DNA of 64,000 nt from Rhodobacter maris. GTDB lineage: Bacteria > Pseudomonadota > Alphaproteobacteria > Rhodobacterales > Rhodobacteraceae. The notes beneath the pieces are model-generated. The model was not told the origin of the DNA and ran no database searches. It worked only from the letters and a program-made list of their open reading frames with translations. The stretch covers positions 1 through 64,000 of the forward strand of contig NZ_OBMT01000012.1 in assembly GCF_900217815.1 (NCBI RefSeq), in the 5' to 3' direction. The translations under genes were made by a program, and so were the position numbers. This document shows, one piece after another, positions 25,757 through 35,058 of this stretch; the stretch's first letter is position 1, and the number at the start of each line of letters is the position of its first letter.

Positions 25757-26650
25757 ATGCGGCGCGATGAAATGGGCGATCTGATCGCCTTTCTGGCAGT
25801 GGCGGAGGAGCGCAGCTTTACCCGCGCGGCGGCGCGGCTCGGCACCTCGCAAAGTGCGGTCAGCGCCGTGGTGCGGCGGCTTGAAGAGCGGCTTGATGTA
25901 CGGCTGCTGACCCGGACCACCCGGTCAGTTTCCGTGACCGAGGCGGGGCAGCGGCTGGTGGATGCGCTGCGCCCGGCCTTTGACGGGATCGAGGCGCAAC
26001 TTGCCGCGCTCGATGACATGCGCTCGCGTCCATCGGGCACGATCCGGCTGACCGCCTCGCGCCATGCGGCCGAGCGGATCGTGATGCCGGTGGCGAACCG
26101 GCTGATGGCCGATTACCCCGAGCTGCGGGTAGAAATCCTTCTCGATCAACGTTTTGTCGATATTGCGAAAGAGGGGTTCGATGCCGGCATCCGGCTTGGC
26201 GAAAGCGTCGATCGGGACATGATCGGGGTCAGGATCTCGGGCGATCTGCAACTGGTCGTGGCTGGCTCGCCCGCCTATTTCGCCCGCAGTCCTGCGCCGC
26301 AAACTCCGCAAGACCTGACGGGGCACAACTGCATCAACCTGCGCCTGCCGACGCTCGGCGGGCTTTATGCGTGGGAATTCGAAAAGGACGGCCGCCCCCT
26401 GACGGTTCGGGTCGAGGGGCAATTCACGACGAACGACCCCGAGCTTGCGCTTCATGCGGCGCTCGATGGCCGGGGGCTTGTGTGCCTGATGACCGATTAT
26501 CTTGCCCCGCATCTCGCCTCGGGGCGGCTGGTGCGGGTGCTCGCCGACTGGTGCCCGCCGTTTCCGGGCTATCACCTTTACTACCCCAGCCGACGCCAGA
26601 TCACCCCGGCGTTTCGGCTTCTGATCGACGCGCTGCGCTGGCGGGGGTAG
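25757..26650 (+). CDS. LysR-family transcriptional regulator
   Basis: A 297-residue LysR protein: winged helix at residues 5-65 (DLIAFLAVAEERSFTRAAARLGTSQSAVSAVVRRLEERL) and a periplasmic-binding-like effector domain from about 90. It belongs to the large subgroup that often controls neighbouring oxidoreductase genes. It is divergent from the zinc alcohol dehydrogenase (115 bases apart), and the dyad at 25722 is a likely binding site for both autorepression and control of the dehydrogenase. Confidence 0.92.
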   Translation: MRRDEMGDLIAFLAVAEERSFTRAAARLGTSQSAVSAVVRRLEERLDVRLLTRTTRSVSVTEAGQRLVDALRPAFDGIEAQLAALDDMRSRPSGTIRLTASRHAAERIVMPVANRLMADYPELRVEILLDQRFVDIAKEGFDAGIRLGESVDRDMIGVRISGDLQLVVAGSPAYFARSPAPQTPQDLTGHNCINLRLPTLGGLYAWEFEKDGRPLTVRVEGQFTTNDPELALHAALDGRGLVCLMTDYLAPHLASGRLVRVLADWCPPFPGYHLYYPSRRQITPAFRLLIDALRWRG

Positions 26651-26672
26651 CCCCCCGCCAAGGGTCGGGCGG

Positions 26673-27806
<1,134 letters not shown>

Positions 27807-27907
27807 GACGAAGATCAGCCTTAGCGCAATTCAGGCACTGGTCAGAGCAGTGCATTGCGCGCAGATCGGCGGCGAGATCGGCCAAACTGGCCGGGAAAGG
27901 TCAGACC

Positions 27908-29311
27908 ATGCCGCAGATGCCCCTGCCCTCCCGACGTCGCACACAACATGCCGTGTTGATCGTCGTACTTGCAACCTACATGATGATCATTCTTGACACA
28001 TCAATCGTGATCACCGGCCTGCCCGAGATCCGCGACGGCCTTGGCTTCAGCCCGACCGGGCTCAGCTGGGTGCAAAACGCTTATACGCTCAGCTTCGGCG
28101 GCTTCATGCTTTTGGGCGCGCGGGCGGGTGATGTGCTGGGGCGGCGGCGGGTCTATCTGGCGGGGCTGGCGGTGTTCCTGCTCGCCTCGGCTGTGATCGG
28201 GCTGGCGCCGAGTGCGGGGGTCTTGTTGATCGCCCGCGCGGTGCAGGGCGCAGGGGCGGCGGTGCTGGCGCCGACGACGCTCTCGCTTTTGACCATCCAC
28301 TTTGCGGAAGGGGAAGAACGCAACCGTGCCCTTGCGCAATACGCCGCCGCCGCCGGGATCGGCTCGAGCCTTGGGCTTGTGCTGGGCGGGGTCTTTGCCG
28401 GCTGGATCTCGTGGCGGGTCGGCTTTCTGGTCAACGTACCGGTGGCGGGGGTGCTCTATTGGGCCGCCGCACGGCTTTTGCAGCGCCATCCCGGCACCGG
28501 GGGGCGGCTTGACATCAGCGGGGCCATCCTGTCGACGCTGGGCATGGCGGGGCTCGTCTATGGCATCGTGCGCTCGGCCACAGCGGGCTGGACCGATCCG
28601 GTCACCCTGGGCACGATTGCGACGGGGCTGGCGCTGATCGCGGCTTTCCTGATCGCGCAGCGCCGCCGGGCCAACCCGCTCTTGCCGTTGCGCCTGTTCG
28701 CCAGCCGCGAAAGGGTCGGCGCCTATCTTGCCCGGATGATGTTTCTGGGCGCGATGGTCAGCTTTTTCTTCTTTTCCACGCAACTGATGCAAGGCGAGTT
28801 GCACCTGACGCCGGTGCAGGCGGGGGTTGGCTTTCTGCCGGTGACGGTACTGACCTTCCTTGCCTCGCTTTCCCTGCCGCGCCTTGTGCGGGCCTTCAGC
28901 AACGGCCCGGTGCTGATCGCGGCCTTCCTTGCCATCGCTTTGGGCCTTGTCTGGCTGGCGCAGGCAAGCCTTGACGGCTGTTACCTCGACGCCGTCGCGG
29001 CGCCCATGCTTCTGATCGGCATCGGTAACGGGCTGGGTCTTAGCCCGCTGACCGCCGCCGCGATGCGCGGGGTCGCCCCCGAGGAGGCCGGGGCTGCCTC
29101 GGGTCTGGTGAATGTCGCGCATCAACTGGGCGGCACGCTGGGGCTGGCCACGCTGATCACCGTTTTCGCCGCCGCGATGCGGGGCGTTTCGCCCCCCGAG
29201 GCGGCCCTTGCCCAAGGGATTGTGGCCGGGCTGCACGGGGCGGCGGCTTTGGCGGGGCTTGGGGGGATGATCAGCCTTGCCCTGATCCGTCCGGCCGAAT
29301 GTCGGCGGTAG
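27908..29311 (+). CDS. DHA2-type MFS drug exporter
   Basis: A 467-residue membrane protein with about 14 hydrophobic segments. It carries the DHA2 motifs LDTSIVITGLP in helix 1, GARAGDVLGRRRVYLAG between helices 2 and 3, and GIGSSLGLVLGGVFAGWISWR (motif C region). Such proteins expel hydrophobic drugs by proton antiport. The start at 27908 is preferred because the longer frame from 27746 crosses the palindromes and encodes Arg-rich residues. The neighbouring reductase suggests a shared response to a toxic organic compound. Confidence 0.9.
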   Translation: MPQMPLPSRRRTQHAVLIVVLATYMMIILDTSIVITGLPEIRDGLGFSPTGLSWVQNAYTLSFGGFMLLGARAGDVLGRRRVYLAGLAVFLLASAVIGLAPSAGVLLIARAVQGAGAAVLAPTTLSLLTIHFAEGEERNRALAQYAAAAGIGSSLGLVLGGVFAGWISWRVGFLVNVPVAGVLYWAAARLLQRHPGTGGRLDISGAILSTLGMAGLVYGIVRSATAGWTDPVTLGTIATGLALIAAFLIAQRRRANPLLPLRLFASRERVGAYLARMMFLGAMVSFFFFSTQLMQGELHLTPVQAGVGFLPVTVLTFLASLSLPRLVRAFSNGPVLIAAFLAIALGLVWLAQASLDGCYLDAVAAPMLLIGIGNGLGLSPLTAAAMRGVAPEEAGAASGLVNVAHQLGGTLGLATLITVFAAAMRGVSPPEAALAQGIVAGLHGAAALAGLGGMISLALIRPAECRR

Positions 29312-29835
29312 CGCCGGCAGACCCGCGTTTCGAGGAGGCGCGTGGGGCCGCGGACCACCCGGTAGCGGGTCGGTCCCGCCGGGAACCGTGCTTCGCTCGA
29401 CAACGATGGACGACGCCTATTTCCAGTTTCAGCGCAGCGACCTTGGAGGCGGCCCGCCATACTTAAAGTCCGTTTGCCACCCGTCGAGACGGTGCCAGGC
29501 TTCGCACCGCGCCCCGCACGATCGGCGGCTCAGGGCCGCCCACGCCTCTCGCTGAGATTGCTGCAGCGGCGGTTTCTGGGGCAGTATTTGTCGTACCGGA
29601 GGAGCCCGTCGCTGAACACAACGCGGTGCATCGAAGCGGTCGTTCGCGCGTGGGCTGCAAGAAGGGTGTCGTGGCTTTCCCCTCGTTCGGGTTTGAGGCG
29701 TCAGAGCCCCTCTTGGCCGTCAAGAATATCCTTCCATGATGCGCTTGGCGGGGTCTTTGCCCCGGCGCAGACCCGGCATGTCCGGCACGAGAGGTCGTCT
29801 CGGAGCAAATCCATTTGAGGCCAAGGACGCCGGGC
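29312..29835. other. Intergenic stretch without a recognisable gene
   Basis: Two converging genes end at the borders. No open frame here has a ribosome-binding site or a recognisable product. Several GC-rich short dyads are present near 29360-29390 and 29755-29770 that may serve as weak terminators. It may be decayed coding sequence. Confidence 0.4.
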
Positions 29836-31200
29836 TCAGGCCAGCCCCGCCAAATGGGTCAGAATTCCAAGGCTCGCCGACCCGGCCAGCACCCCTGCCA
29901 TGCCCCAGCCACGCTTGAACACCGCCCAAAGTGCCAAGGCGGCAATCAGCGTCGCGGGCAGATCGAGCGTGGTGATCTGCGGCAGATCAAGAGCGGCCGG
30001 CCCGAGATCGACCCGCCCCACCTCGCGCCAGAGCAGATGCAGCGCGAACCAGAGCGCAAGGTTCGTGATCACCCCCACCACCGCCGCCGTCACCGCCGAA
30101 AGCGCCGCGCCCAGGGCCCGGTTTGTGCGCAGCCGCTCGATGAAGGGCGCGCCAAGGAAAATCCAGGCAAAACAGGGGGCAAAGGTCACCCAGCTGGCAA
30201 GGAGGCCGCCCAATGTGCCCGCAATGAGCGGCGCCTCCCAGCCCGCGATGCGAAAGGCCGCCATGAAGCCCACGAATTGCAGCACCATGATCAACGGCCC
30301 CGGCGTCGTTTCCGCCATGCCCAGCCCGTTCAGCATGTCGCCCGGGGCAAGCCAGCCGTAATCGGTTACCGCCGCCTGCGCCACCCAAGCCAGCACCGCA
30401 TAGGCGCCGCCAAAGCTCAGCACGGCCAGTTTCGAAAAGAAGAGCGCAATCGCGGTGAAGACACTCTCCGGCGCAAGCAGACAAAGCGCCGCCACCGGAA
30501 CCAGCCAAAGCATCAGCACCACGGTGGCTGCCTTCAGCGCGGCGCGACGCTCGGCTCCGGTCGGGTCGCCGTGCTCCTCGCCCAGAACCGTTTCGGCATC
30601 GGTGATCGCAGGGGCGCCCGCCGCGCCATGCCCGCCGGGAGCGAAGGCCTTGGGCGCGATCAGGCCACCAAGCACGCCAATCAGCGCCGACGCCGCCACG
30701 ATGAGCGGAAACGGCAGCGCAAAGACGAAAATCCCCACAAAAGCAGCCAGCGCCAGCGCCCGTTGCGCCGCCGTCTTTAACGCGCGTTTCGCCACCCGCG
30801 CCACCGCCTGCGCAACGATCGCCAGCACCCCGGCTTTGAGCCCGAAGAACAGGCCCGCAACCAGCCCGACCTCGCCCCAAAGCGCATAGATCCAGCTGAG
30901 GGCCATCAGTGCAGCCACACCGGGCGCGATGAACAGCAGGCCCGCCAGCAGTGCGCCGCGCACGCCATGCATCAGCCAGCCGATATAGGTGGCCAGCTGC
31001 ATCGCCTCGGGACCGGGCAACAGCATGCAAAAGTTCAGCGCATGCAGGAAACGCGCGTCTCCAAGCCAGCGTTTCTCCTCGACAAGAATGCGGTGCATGA
31101 CCGCGATCTGCCCCGCCGGCCCGCCAAAGGACAGGCCCGCGATCCGCGCCCAGACGCGCGCCGCTTCGCCCAGACCGGGCCGTTCGATGGTCGCGGGCAT
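29836..31200 (-). CDS. chrA: Chromate transporter ChrA
   Basis: A 454-residue long-chain CHR protein with two homologous halves. Each half opens with the family motif: LSFGGPAGQIAVMHRILVE (about residue 20) and LSFGGAYAVLAWVAQ (about 270), followed by PGPEAMQLATYIG and TPGPLIMVLQFVGF. About ten membrane helices are predicted. It exports chromate, driven by the membrane potential. The ATG at 31200 has GGAGG in front. It follows the cut copper operon on the same strand after 76 bases, where a TGCGGG/CCCGCA hairpin lies (31235-31255), so it may be partly co-transcribed as a metal-resistance unit. Confidence 0.92.
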   Translation of the reverse strand: MPATIERPGLGEAARVWARIAGLSFGGPAGQIAVMHRILVEEKRWLGDARFLHALNFCMLLPGPEAMQLATYIGWLMHGVRGALLAGLLFIAPGVAALMALSWIYALWGEVGLVAGLFFGLKAGVLAIVAQAVARVAKRALKTAAQRALALAAFVGIFVFALPFPLIVAASALIGVLGGLIAPKAFAPGGHGAAGAPAITDAETVLGEEHGDPTGAERRAALKAATVVLMLWLVPVAALCLLAPESVFTAIALFFSKLAVLSFGGAYAVLAWVAQAAVTDYGWLAPGDMLNGLGMAETTPGPLIMVLQFVGFMAAFRIAGWEAPLIAGTLGGLLASWVTFAPCFAWIFLGAPFIERLRTNRALGAALSAVTAAVVGVITNLALWFALHLLWREVGRVDLGPAALDLPQITTLDLPATLIAALALWAVFKRGWGMAGVLAGSASLGILTHLAGLA

Positions 31201-31276
31201 CAGGGCCCTCCTGCGGCAAGGATGTGCTGCCCCATGCGGGCCTGTCAAACCCGCACGGAACAGGCTTGGGCGCAGA

Positions 31277-31747
31277 TCAGGCCGCGTCGTAATGGGCAAA
31301 GACGCGGGTCTGGCCGTCGGGCGTGATCAGATGCACGTCATAGGCCTCGCGCTGATCTTCAGGCCCCATGCCGGGGGCGCCGAGCGGCATTCCGGGCACG
31401 GCCAGCCCGAGCGCCGCGGGGCGTTCTGCCAGAAGCCTTCGGATGTCGGCCGGGGGAACGTGGCCCTCGATCACATATCCCTCGACGCGGGCGGTATGAC
31501 ACGAACGCATCGGCGCGGGGATGCCGCTTTGCACCTTGAGCGCCTGCAGCGCGTCGTAATCGATCACCCGCACCGTCACGGCAAAGCCGTCGGCCCGCAA
31601 CACATCGATCCAGGCTTCGCAGCAACTGCAGTCGGGATCCTTGACGACAGTGATTGCCACCGGTTCTGCGGCGGCAAGCGGGGACGCGGCCAGAAGCCCC
31701 GCCACAAGGGCGAGGATCTGACGGCGGGACAGGTCGTGCTTGGTCAT
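31277..31747 (-). CDS. cutG: DUF411 periplasmic copper chaperone, CutG-like
   Basis: A 156-residue exported protein with a twin-arginine-like signal (LSRRQILALVAG) and a thioredoxin-like DUF411 domain. The metal motif CSCCEAW lies near residue 40, and PMRSCHTARV and HVPPADI follow as in the family. In R. capsulatus the corresponding third gene of the cut operon, cutG, supplies copper to the CutO oxidase in the periplasm. The gene lies 12 bases after cutO. The function is transferred from family and context. Confidence 0.87.
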   Translation of the reverse strand: MTKHDLSRRQILALVAGLLAASPLAAAEPVAITVVKDPDCSCCEAWIDVLRADGFAVTVRVIDYDALQALKVQSGIPAPMRSCHTARVEGYVIEGHVPPADIRRLLAERPAALGLAVPGMPLGAPGMGPEDQREAYDVHLITPDGQTRVFAHYDAA

Positions 31748-31759
31748 GTCGGTTCCCCC

Positions 31760-33244
31760 TCAGGCGCTGACGTGGAATTCGGTCATCATGCCGGTGGCGA
31801 GATGCCCCATGTGGTGACAATGCAGCATCCATGGCGCGGCCTCGCCCGCATCCAGCGCGACCGTCACGCTGCCCATCGGCGGCACCGAGACGGTATCGCG
31901 CACCGCGCCCTCGAAACGGGCGCCGTTCACCTCGACCACCTGAAACACATGGCCGTGCAGATGCATCGGATGCGCCATCATCGACATGTTGTGAAACATC
32001 ATCTCGACTCGTTCGCCCGATTTCGCCTTCACGGGCAAGCGGTTATCCCATGTCCGCCCGTCGATCGTCCATTGATAGGGCATCATCATCCCCATCAGCA
32101 TCACCATCGGCTGCGCTGTGGCAGTCCGTGCGGGAAGCGGCGTGACGGCGCGGAGCGCCAATTCCTGCGTCATGTCCCCCGAGACCGCCGAATGGGGCAC
32201 GTCAGAAAGATCGGCCAGCTTCGGCACTGCCGCCCCTTTCGGCGCGAGGATCAGCCCGGTGCGCTCGCGCGTGCCTTCGCGCAGCGCAAGGATCGGCAGG
32301 GCGGCGCCGTCGCCCGGCATCTCGATTTCAATGTCGAGCCGCTGCCCGGGCGAAATCGCAAACCGCGTGCCCGGCAGCGGCACCACCGGGTTGCCATCGA
32401 CCGCGACGAGCCGCGCCTTTGCCGCGCCGGTGTCGATCCAGAAGGCGGTCATCGCCGCCCCGTCGATCACCCGCAGCCGCACCCGGCCGCCCTTTTCGAC
32501 CCGCACCACCTCGGGATCGGCGAGCGTCCGGTCGTTCGCCAGATAGGCGTCGAAGTCGTAATCGTTCAGATCCATCGACATACCGCCTTCCATCGCGGCG
32601 TGCATCTCTGCCATGCCGGGCATGGACATCATGGCGCCCATTCCCCCCATGCCCTGCATGCCCGGCATCGGCGCGGCGGAATGATCCATGGCGTTGTGGT
32701 CCATCGCCGTGCCGCCGGTGATCGTCTCGAGCACCTCTTGCGGGGTCGCAAAGGCGAAGTCATGGAGCAGCATCACCACTTCCTGCCGGTCTTCGGCGAC
32801 CTCTTCGGGGCGGCGCACGATCAGCGGCGCGGCCAGAAGACCGATTTCCTGATCGGGGATGTGGCTGTGCATCCAGAAAGTGCCCGGGCGGGCTTCGAAA
32901 TCGAAGCTGCGGCTTTGGCCGGGTTTCAGCATCGGGTTGGTGTTCGGCACGCCGTCTTGCGCATTGGGCGGGATCTGCCCGTGCCAATGCACGATGGTGT
33001 CGATCGCAAGCGCATTCGTCAGATCGGTGCGAAAGCGCTGGCCCGGATCAAGGCGCAGGCCGGACCGGCCCTGCGCATCCAGAAGGCCCATCACGGTCGC
33101 TGCACGACCATTCACCTCGATCACCCGCGTCGTGGCGGTGAGCGAAAAGGCGTCGGCAGCAGCCCGGGCGCGGGCAGGCACAAGGGGGAGCGCGGCAAAG
33201 GCCGCAGAGGCGGCCAGAAAGCCGCGGCGGGAAAGATTGGTCAT
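31760..33244 (-). CDS. cutO: Multicopper oxidase CutO (Cu(I) detoxification)
   Basis: The 494-residue oxidase has a twin-arginine signal (LSRRGFLAASAA) and all four copper-binding segments: HWHG, WMHSHI, HPMHLHGH and HCHHMGHLATGM. A Met- and His-rich insert at about residues 180-225 (MDHNAMDH, MPGMQGMGGMGAMM, MEGGMSM) resembles the CueO substrate loop that feeds Cu(I) to the type 1 site. It oxidises periplasmic Cu(I) to Cu(II). The GGAG ribosome-binding site is buried in a hairpin with the end of cutF, so translation should depend on cutF reading. Confidence 0.93.
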   Translation of the reverse strand: MTNLSRRGFLAASAAFAALPLVPARARAAADAFSLTATTRVIEVNGRAATVMGLLDAQGRSGLRLDPGQRFRTDLTNALAIDTIVHWHGQIPPNAQDGVPNTNPMLKPGQSRSFDFEARPGTFWMHSHIPDQEIGLLAAPLIVRRPEEVAEDRQEVVMLLHDFAFATPQEVLETITGGTAMDHNAMDHSAAPMPGMQGMGGMGAMMSMPGMAEMHAAMEGGMSMDLNDYDFDAYLANDRTLADPEVVRVEKGGRVRLRVIDGAAMTAFWIDTGAAKARLVAVDGNPVVPLPGTRFAISPGQRLDIEIEMPGDGAALPILALREGTRERTGLILAPKGAAVPKLADLSDVPHSAVSGDMTQELALRAVTPLPARTATAQPMVMLMGMMMPYQWTIDGRTWDNRLPVKAKSGERVEMMFHNMSMMAHPMHLHGHVFQVVEVNGARFEGAVRDTVSVPPMGSVTVALDAGEAAPWMLHCHHMGHLATGMMTEFHVSA

Positions 33245-33246
33245 GG

Positions 33247-33284
33247 TGATCTCCGGTTCAAGAAGGGGAACGTGGCGAAGATCA
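33247..33284 (-). promoter_or_regulatory. cutF-cutO translational hairpin hiding the cutO ribosome-binding site
   Basis: On the minus strand TGATCTTCG (33284-33276) can pair with CGGAGATCA (33255-33247) over nine positions with one G-T wobble and a 20-base loop. The 5' arm begins exactly at the cutF stop codon TGA; the 3' arm contains the GGAG of cutO. A ribosome paused at the end of cutF would open the stem. Confidence 0.75.
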
Positions 33285-33623
33285 GACGCGGGGCGGCGGG
33301 CCCTCGGGTTCGGGGGAAACGAGCGCCAGCAGCACCGGAACCGCAGGCGGGAAGAGGCGCGAGATACGCTCGGCCCGTTCTGCGGGCTGCACCGGCTCGG
33401 GCGTCAGCGACGCGGACAGACAATGATGCAGGCAGCCGTCCGGCGCGGCAGGGTCGGTATGGTGTGAGGCAGACAGAGACGGCATCCCGCCCATGTCCTT
33501 CATGCAATCAGTGCCGTGATGCGGACAGGCCGGAGGCGCGGCGACGACCGGTGCAGCGGTTCCAAGCGCCGCCAGAAAGACGGCGATCAGGGTCAGGCGA
33601 AGCAGGGCGCAAAGAATCCGCAT
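33282..33623 (-). CDS. cutF: CutF-like copper-sensing leader protein
   Basis: A 113-residue protein with a signal-peptide-like N-terminus (residues 1-29, ending VVAA), Cys at 33 and 40, a CLHHC motif at 64-68, several His and Met residues, and a Pro-rich tail ending in EPEGPPPRV. R. capsulatus CutF has the same plan, with a Cys-x3-Cys motif and a proline-rich end, and its translation is needed for copper-dependent CutO production. The three consecutive prolines just before the stop are a plausible pausing sequence. The start at 33623 gives a proper signal sequence; an upstream ATG at 33710 adds residues unlike one. No enzymatic role is apparent. Confidence 0.8.
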   Translation of the reverse strand: MRILCALLRLTLIAVFLAALGTAAPVVAAPPACPHHGTDCMKDMGGMPSLSASHHTDPAAPDGCLHHCLSASLTPEPVQPAERAERISRLFPPAVPVLLALVSPEPEGPPPRV

Positions 33624-34174
33624 GGGCGCAGCATGGCACGAGACGGGGCCGCTGTCAGGTGACGATTTCATGAGCAAAGCGTGGCGGCTCCCTCGGTTCT
33701 CTTCAGGCATGATGATGCGACATCACCGTGAGCAAATTGCCCGGGGTGCCTTTGCCAAACCTTGCGCTGCGCCCGGCACGACCGAAGGCAATGGGCGGCT
33801 CACACCCCTTGCTGCGGTGGGCTCGAATGACCGGTTCGCAGGCCGGTGCCGTGAAGGTCGTTTGCCTCGAAAGGGCCGGGTACGTCGATCCGCACCGGGA
33901 GCGTCACGGCACTATGCGCGGCAGGTCAGGCCGGGCAGATCGGGCCGTGTCCGACGCTCTGACCTTTGCGGGGAGAATACGGCCGAGGCGGGCTTGCCGC
34001 CGAGAAACTGGTCTTGTTCGCCCCCGCTTCGTGGCAAGACCCAACGCAGGAAAAGGCCCCCATCCTTGCGGACAGGGGCCAGGTTCGTCGATCAGGCTCT
34101 TCATTGGTGCCCGAGGTTTTGGTTTCGCCTGGGCCTTCTCGACGTCTGGGGCAAGCGCACCTGCCCCCGATCTC
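33624..34174. other. Intergenic stretch with one terminator
   Basis: The left part must hold the cut operon promoter, but I see no clear copper-regulator site. A strong minus-strand terminator lies at 34051-34080. Open frames here have no ribosome-binding site and Arg-rich translations. Nothing else is recognisable. Confidence 0.45.
34051..34080 (-). terminator. Intrinsic terminator of the 85-aa gene
   Basis: On the minus strand GGCCCCTGTCC pairs with GGATGGGGGCC (two G-T wobbles) around a GCAA tetraloop and is followed by four T. It lies 94 bases beyond the stop of the 85-aa gene. Confidence 0.85.
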
Positions 34175-34432
34175 TCAATTCAACACGCGCGCGCCCGCTT
34201 TCATCAGCGTGACGGTGGTGGTCGCGCCGCCCATGCGGATGTCGGTCACATCGAGCCCCTGCACCGCCGCAGCACCCCCGGCCGCCTCGCCCGTGACCTC
34301 AATCGAGGCGCCGCCGAAGGTGGCATCGAGCAACCGCCGCAGCGCCTCGCCCTTCGCCTCGGCTTCATAGCCGCCGGGGATAGGGCGCAGCGCCACTTCG
34401 GGCAGGGTCTTGGTGCCAACGATCAGATGCAT
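34175..34432 (-). CDS. Small hypothetical protein, 85 aa
   Basis: An 85-residue protein, MHLIVGTKTLPEVALRPI at the start and VTLMKAGARVLN at the end, with alternating strand-like hydrophobic residues and no signal or membrane segment. It follows the GrlR-like gene on the same strand after 63 bases and is closed by a strong terminator at 34051, which supports it being a real gene. The ribosome-binding site is weak. I do not recognise a family. Confidence 0.55.
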   Translation of the reverse strand: MHLIVGTKTLPEVALRPIPGGYEAEAKGEALRRLLDATFGGASIEVTGEAAGGAAAVQGLDVTDIRMGGATTTVTLMKAGARVLN

Positions 34433-34495
34433 GAGCTTCTATTGCCTATAGGAAGAAGAGTTTCAGGAGGCATCGCGCTGCCCCCTGATCGACGT

Positions 34496-34843
34496 TCATT
34501 CAGCTGCCACGAGATTAGCCCGTTGCAGTTCGACGGTTACCTTGAGATTTGGCTTCCCCGAAACATACCCAGAGAAAACGCCCCTGCCGGAGACCAATTG
34601 ACCTTTGAGTTCCAACACGAAACTGCTCAAAGGTCCGAAGATCGACATTCCGTAGCCGGAGTGTTGACGAACACTCACTTTGCCGACCAGTGTATCTCCC
34701 TGCTCTTGGAACTTGCCGGAGAAAATAAACGCTGAGTCGCCCCCTTTCACAGTCAGGTCCTCGAGTTCAATAACCCCGGCCCCGACTGAGCCCAAGCTAC
34801 TACGGAAACGCACCGTGTAAGTGCCATTGCTAGTGTGGGACAC
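34496..34843 (-). CDS. GrlR-like small beta-barrel protein, GTG start
   Basis: The 115-residue product follows the pattern of the GrlR family: NGTYTVRFRSSLG, GAGVIELEDLTVKGGDSAFIFSGKFQEQGDTL, VRQHSGYGMSIFG, then a Leu-Gly-rich strand. GrlR is a lipocalin-like protein known as an anti-activator of the enterocyte effacement island in pathogenic E. coli, but homologues occur in many bacteria without that island and their role is unknown. The start is GTG at 34843, fixed by AAAGGAG seven bases upstream; a longer ATG frame to 34999 lacks this signal. Codon use is less GC-rich than in neighbouring genes, suggesting acquisition. Confidence 0.7.
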   Translation of the reverse strand: MSHTSNGTYTVRFRSSLGSVGAGVIELEDLTVKGGDSAFIFSGKFQEQGDTLVGKVSVRQHSGYGMSIFGPLSSFVLELKGQLVSGRGVFSGYVSGKPNLKVTVELQRANLVAAE

Positions 34844-35016
34844 AGCCCAACTCCTTTCGATTTTCCCACAACCTCCCACGTTTTCCATGGGATAGGTCTG
34901 TGGATAGACCGACACGTTATTGATACCGCCCCTCAGCCATGATTTCCCGAGCCTATCGACCCGGGAGGGCCGAGATTTGGTAATCCGACGGTGTGCCAAT
35001 CATCCGCCGGAAAGCC

Positions 35017-35045
35017 GGGGCGCAAAGCTCGAACCTTTGCGCCCC
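35017..35045 (-). terminator. Hairpin terminator of nrdJ
   Basis: A perfect 11-bp stem (GGGGCGCAAAG with CTTTGCGCCCC) around a 7-base loop lies directly after the nrdJ stop. It lacks a long T run. Confidence 0.6.
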
Positions 35046-35058
35046 AACCTTCAACCTC

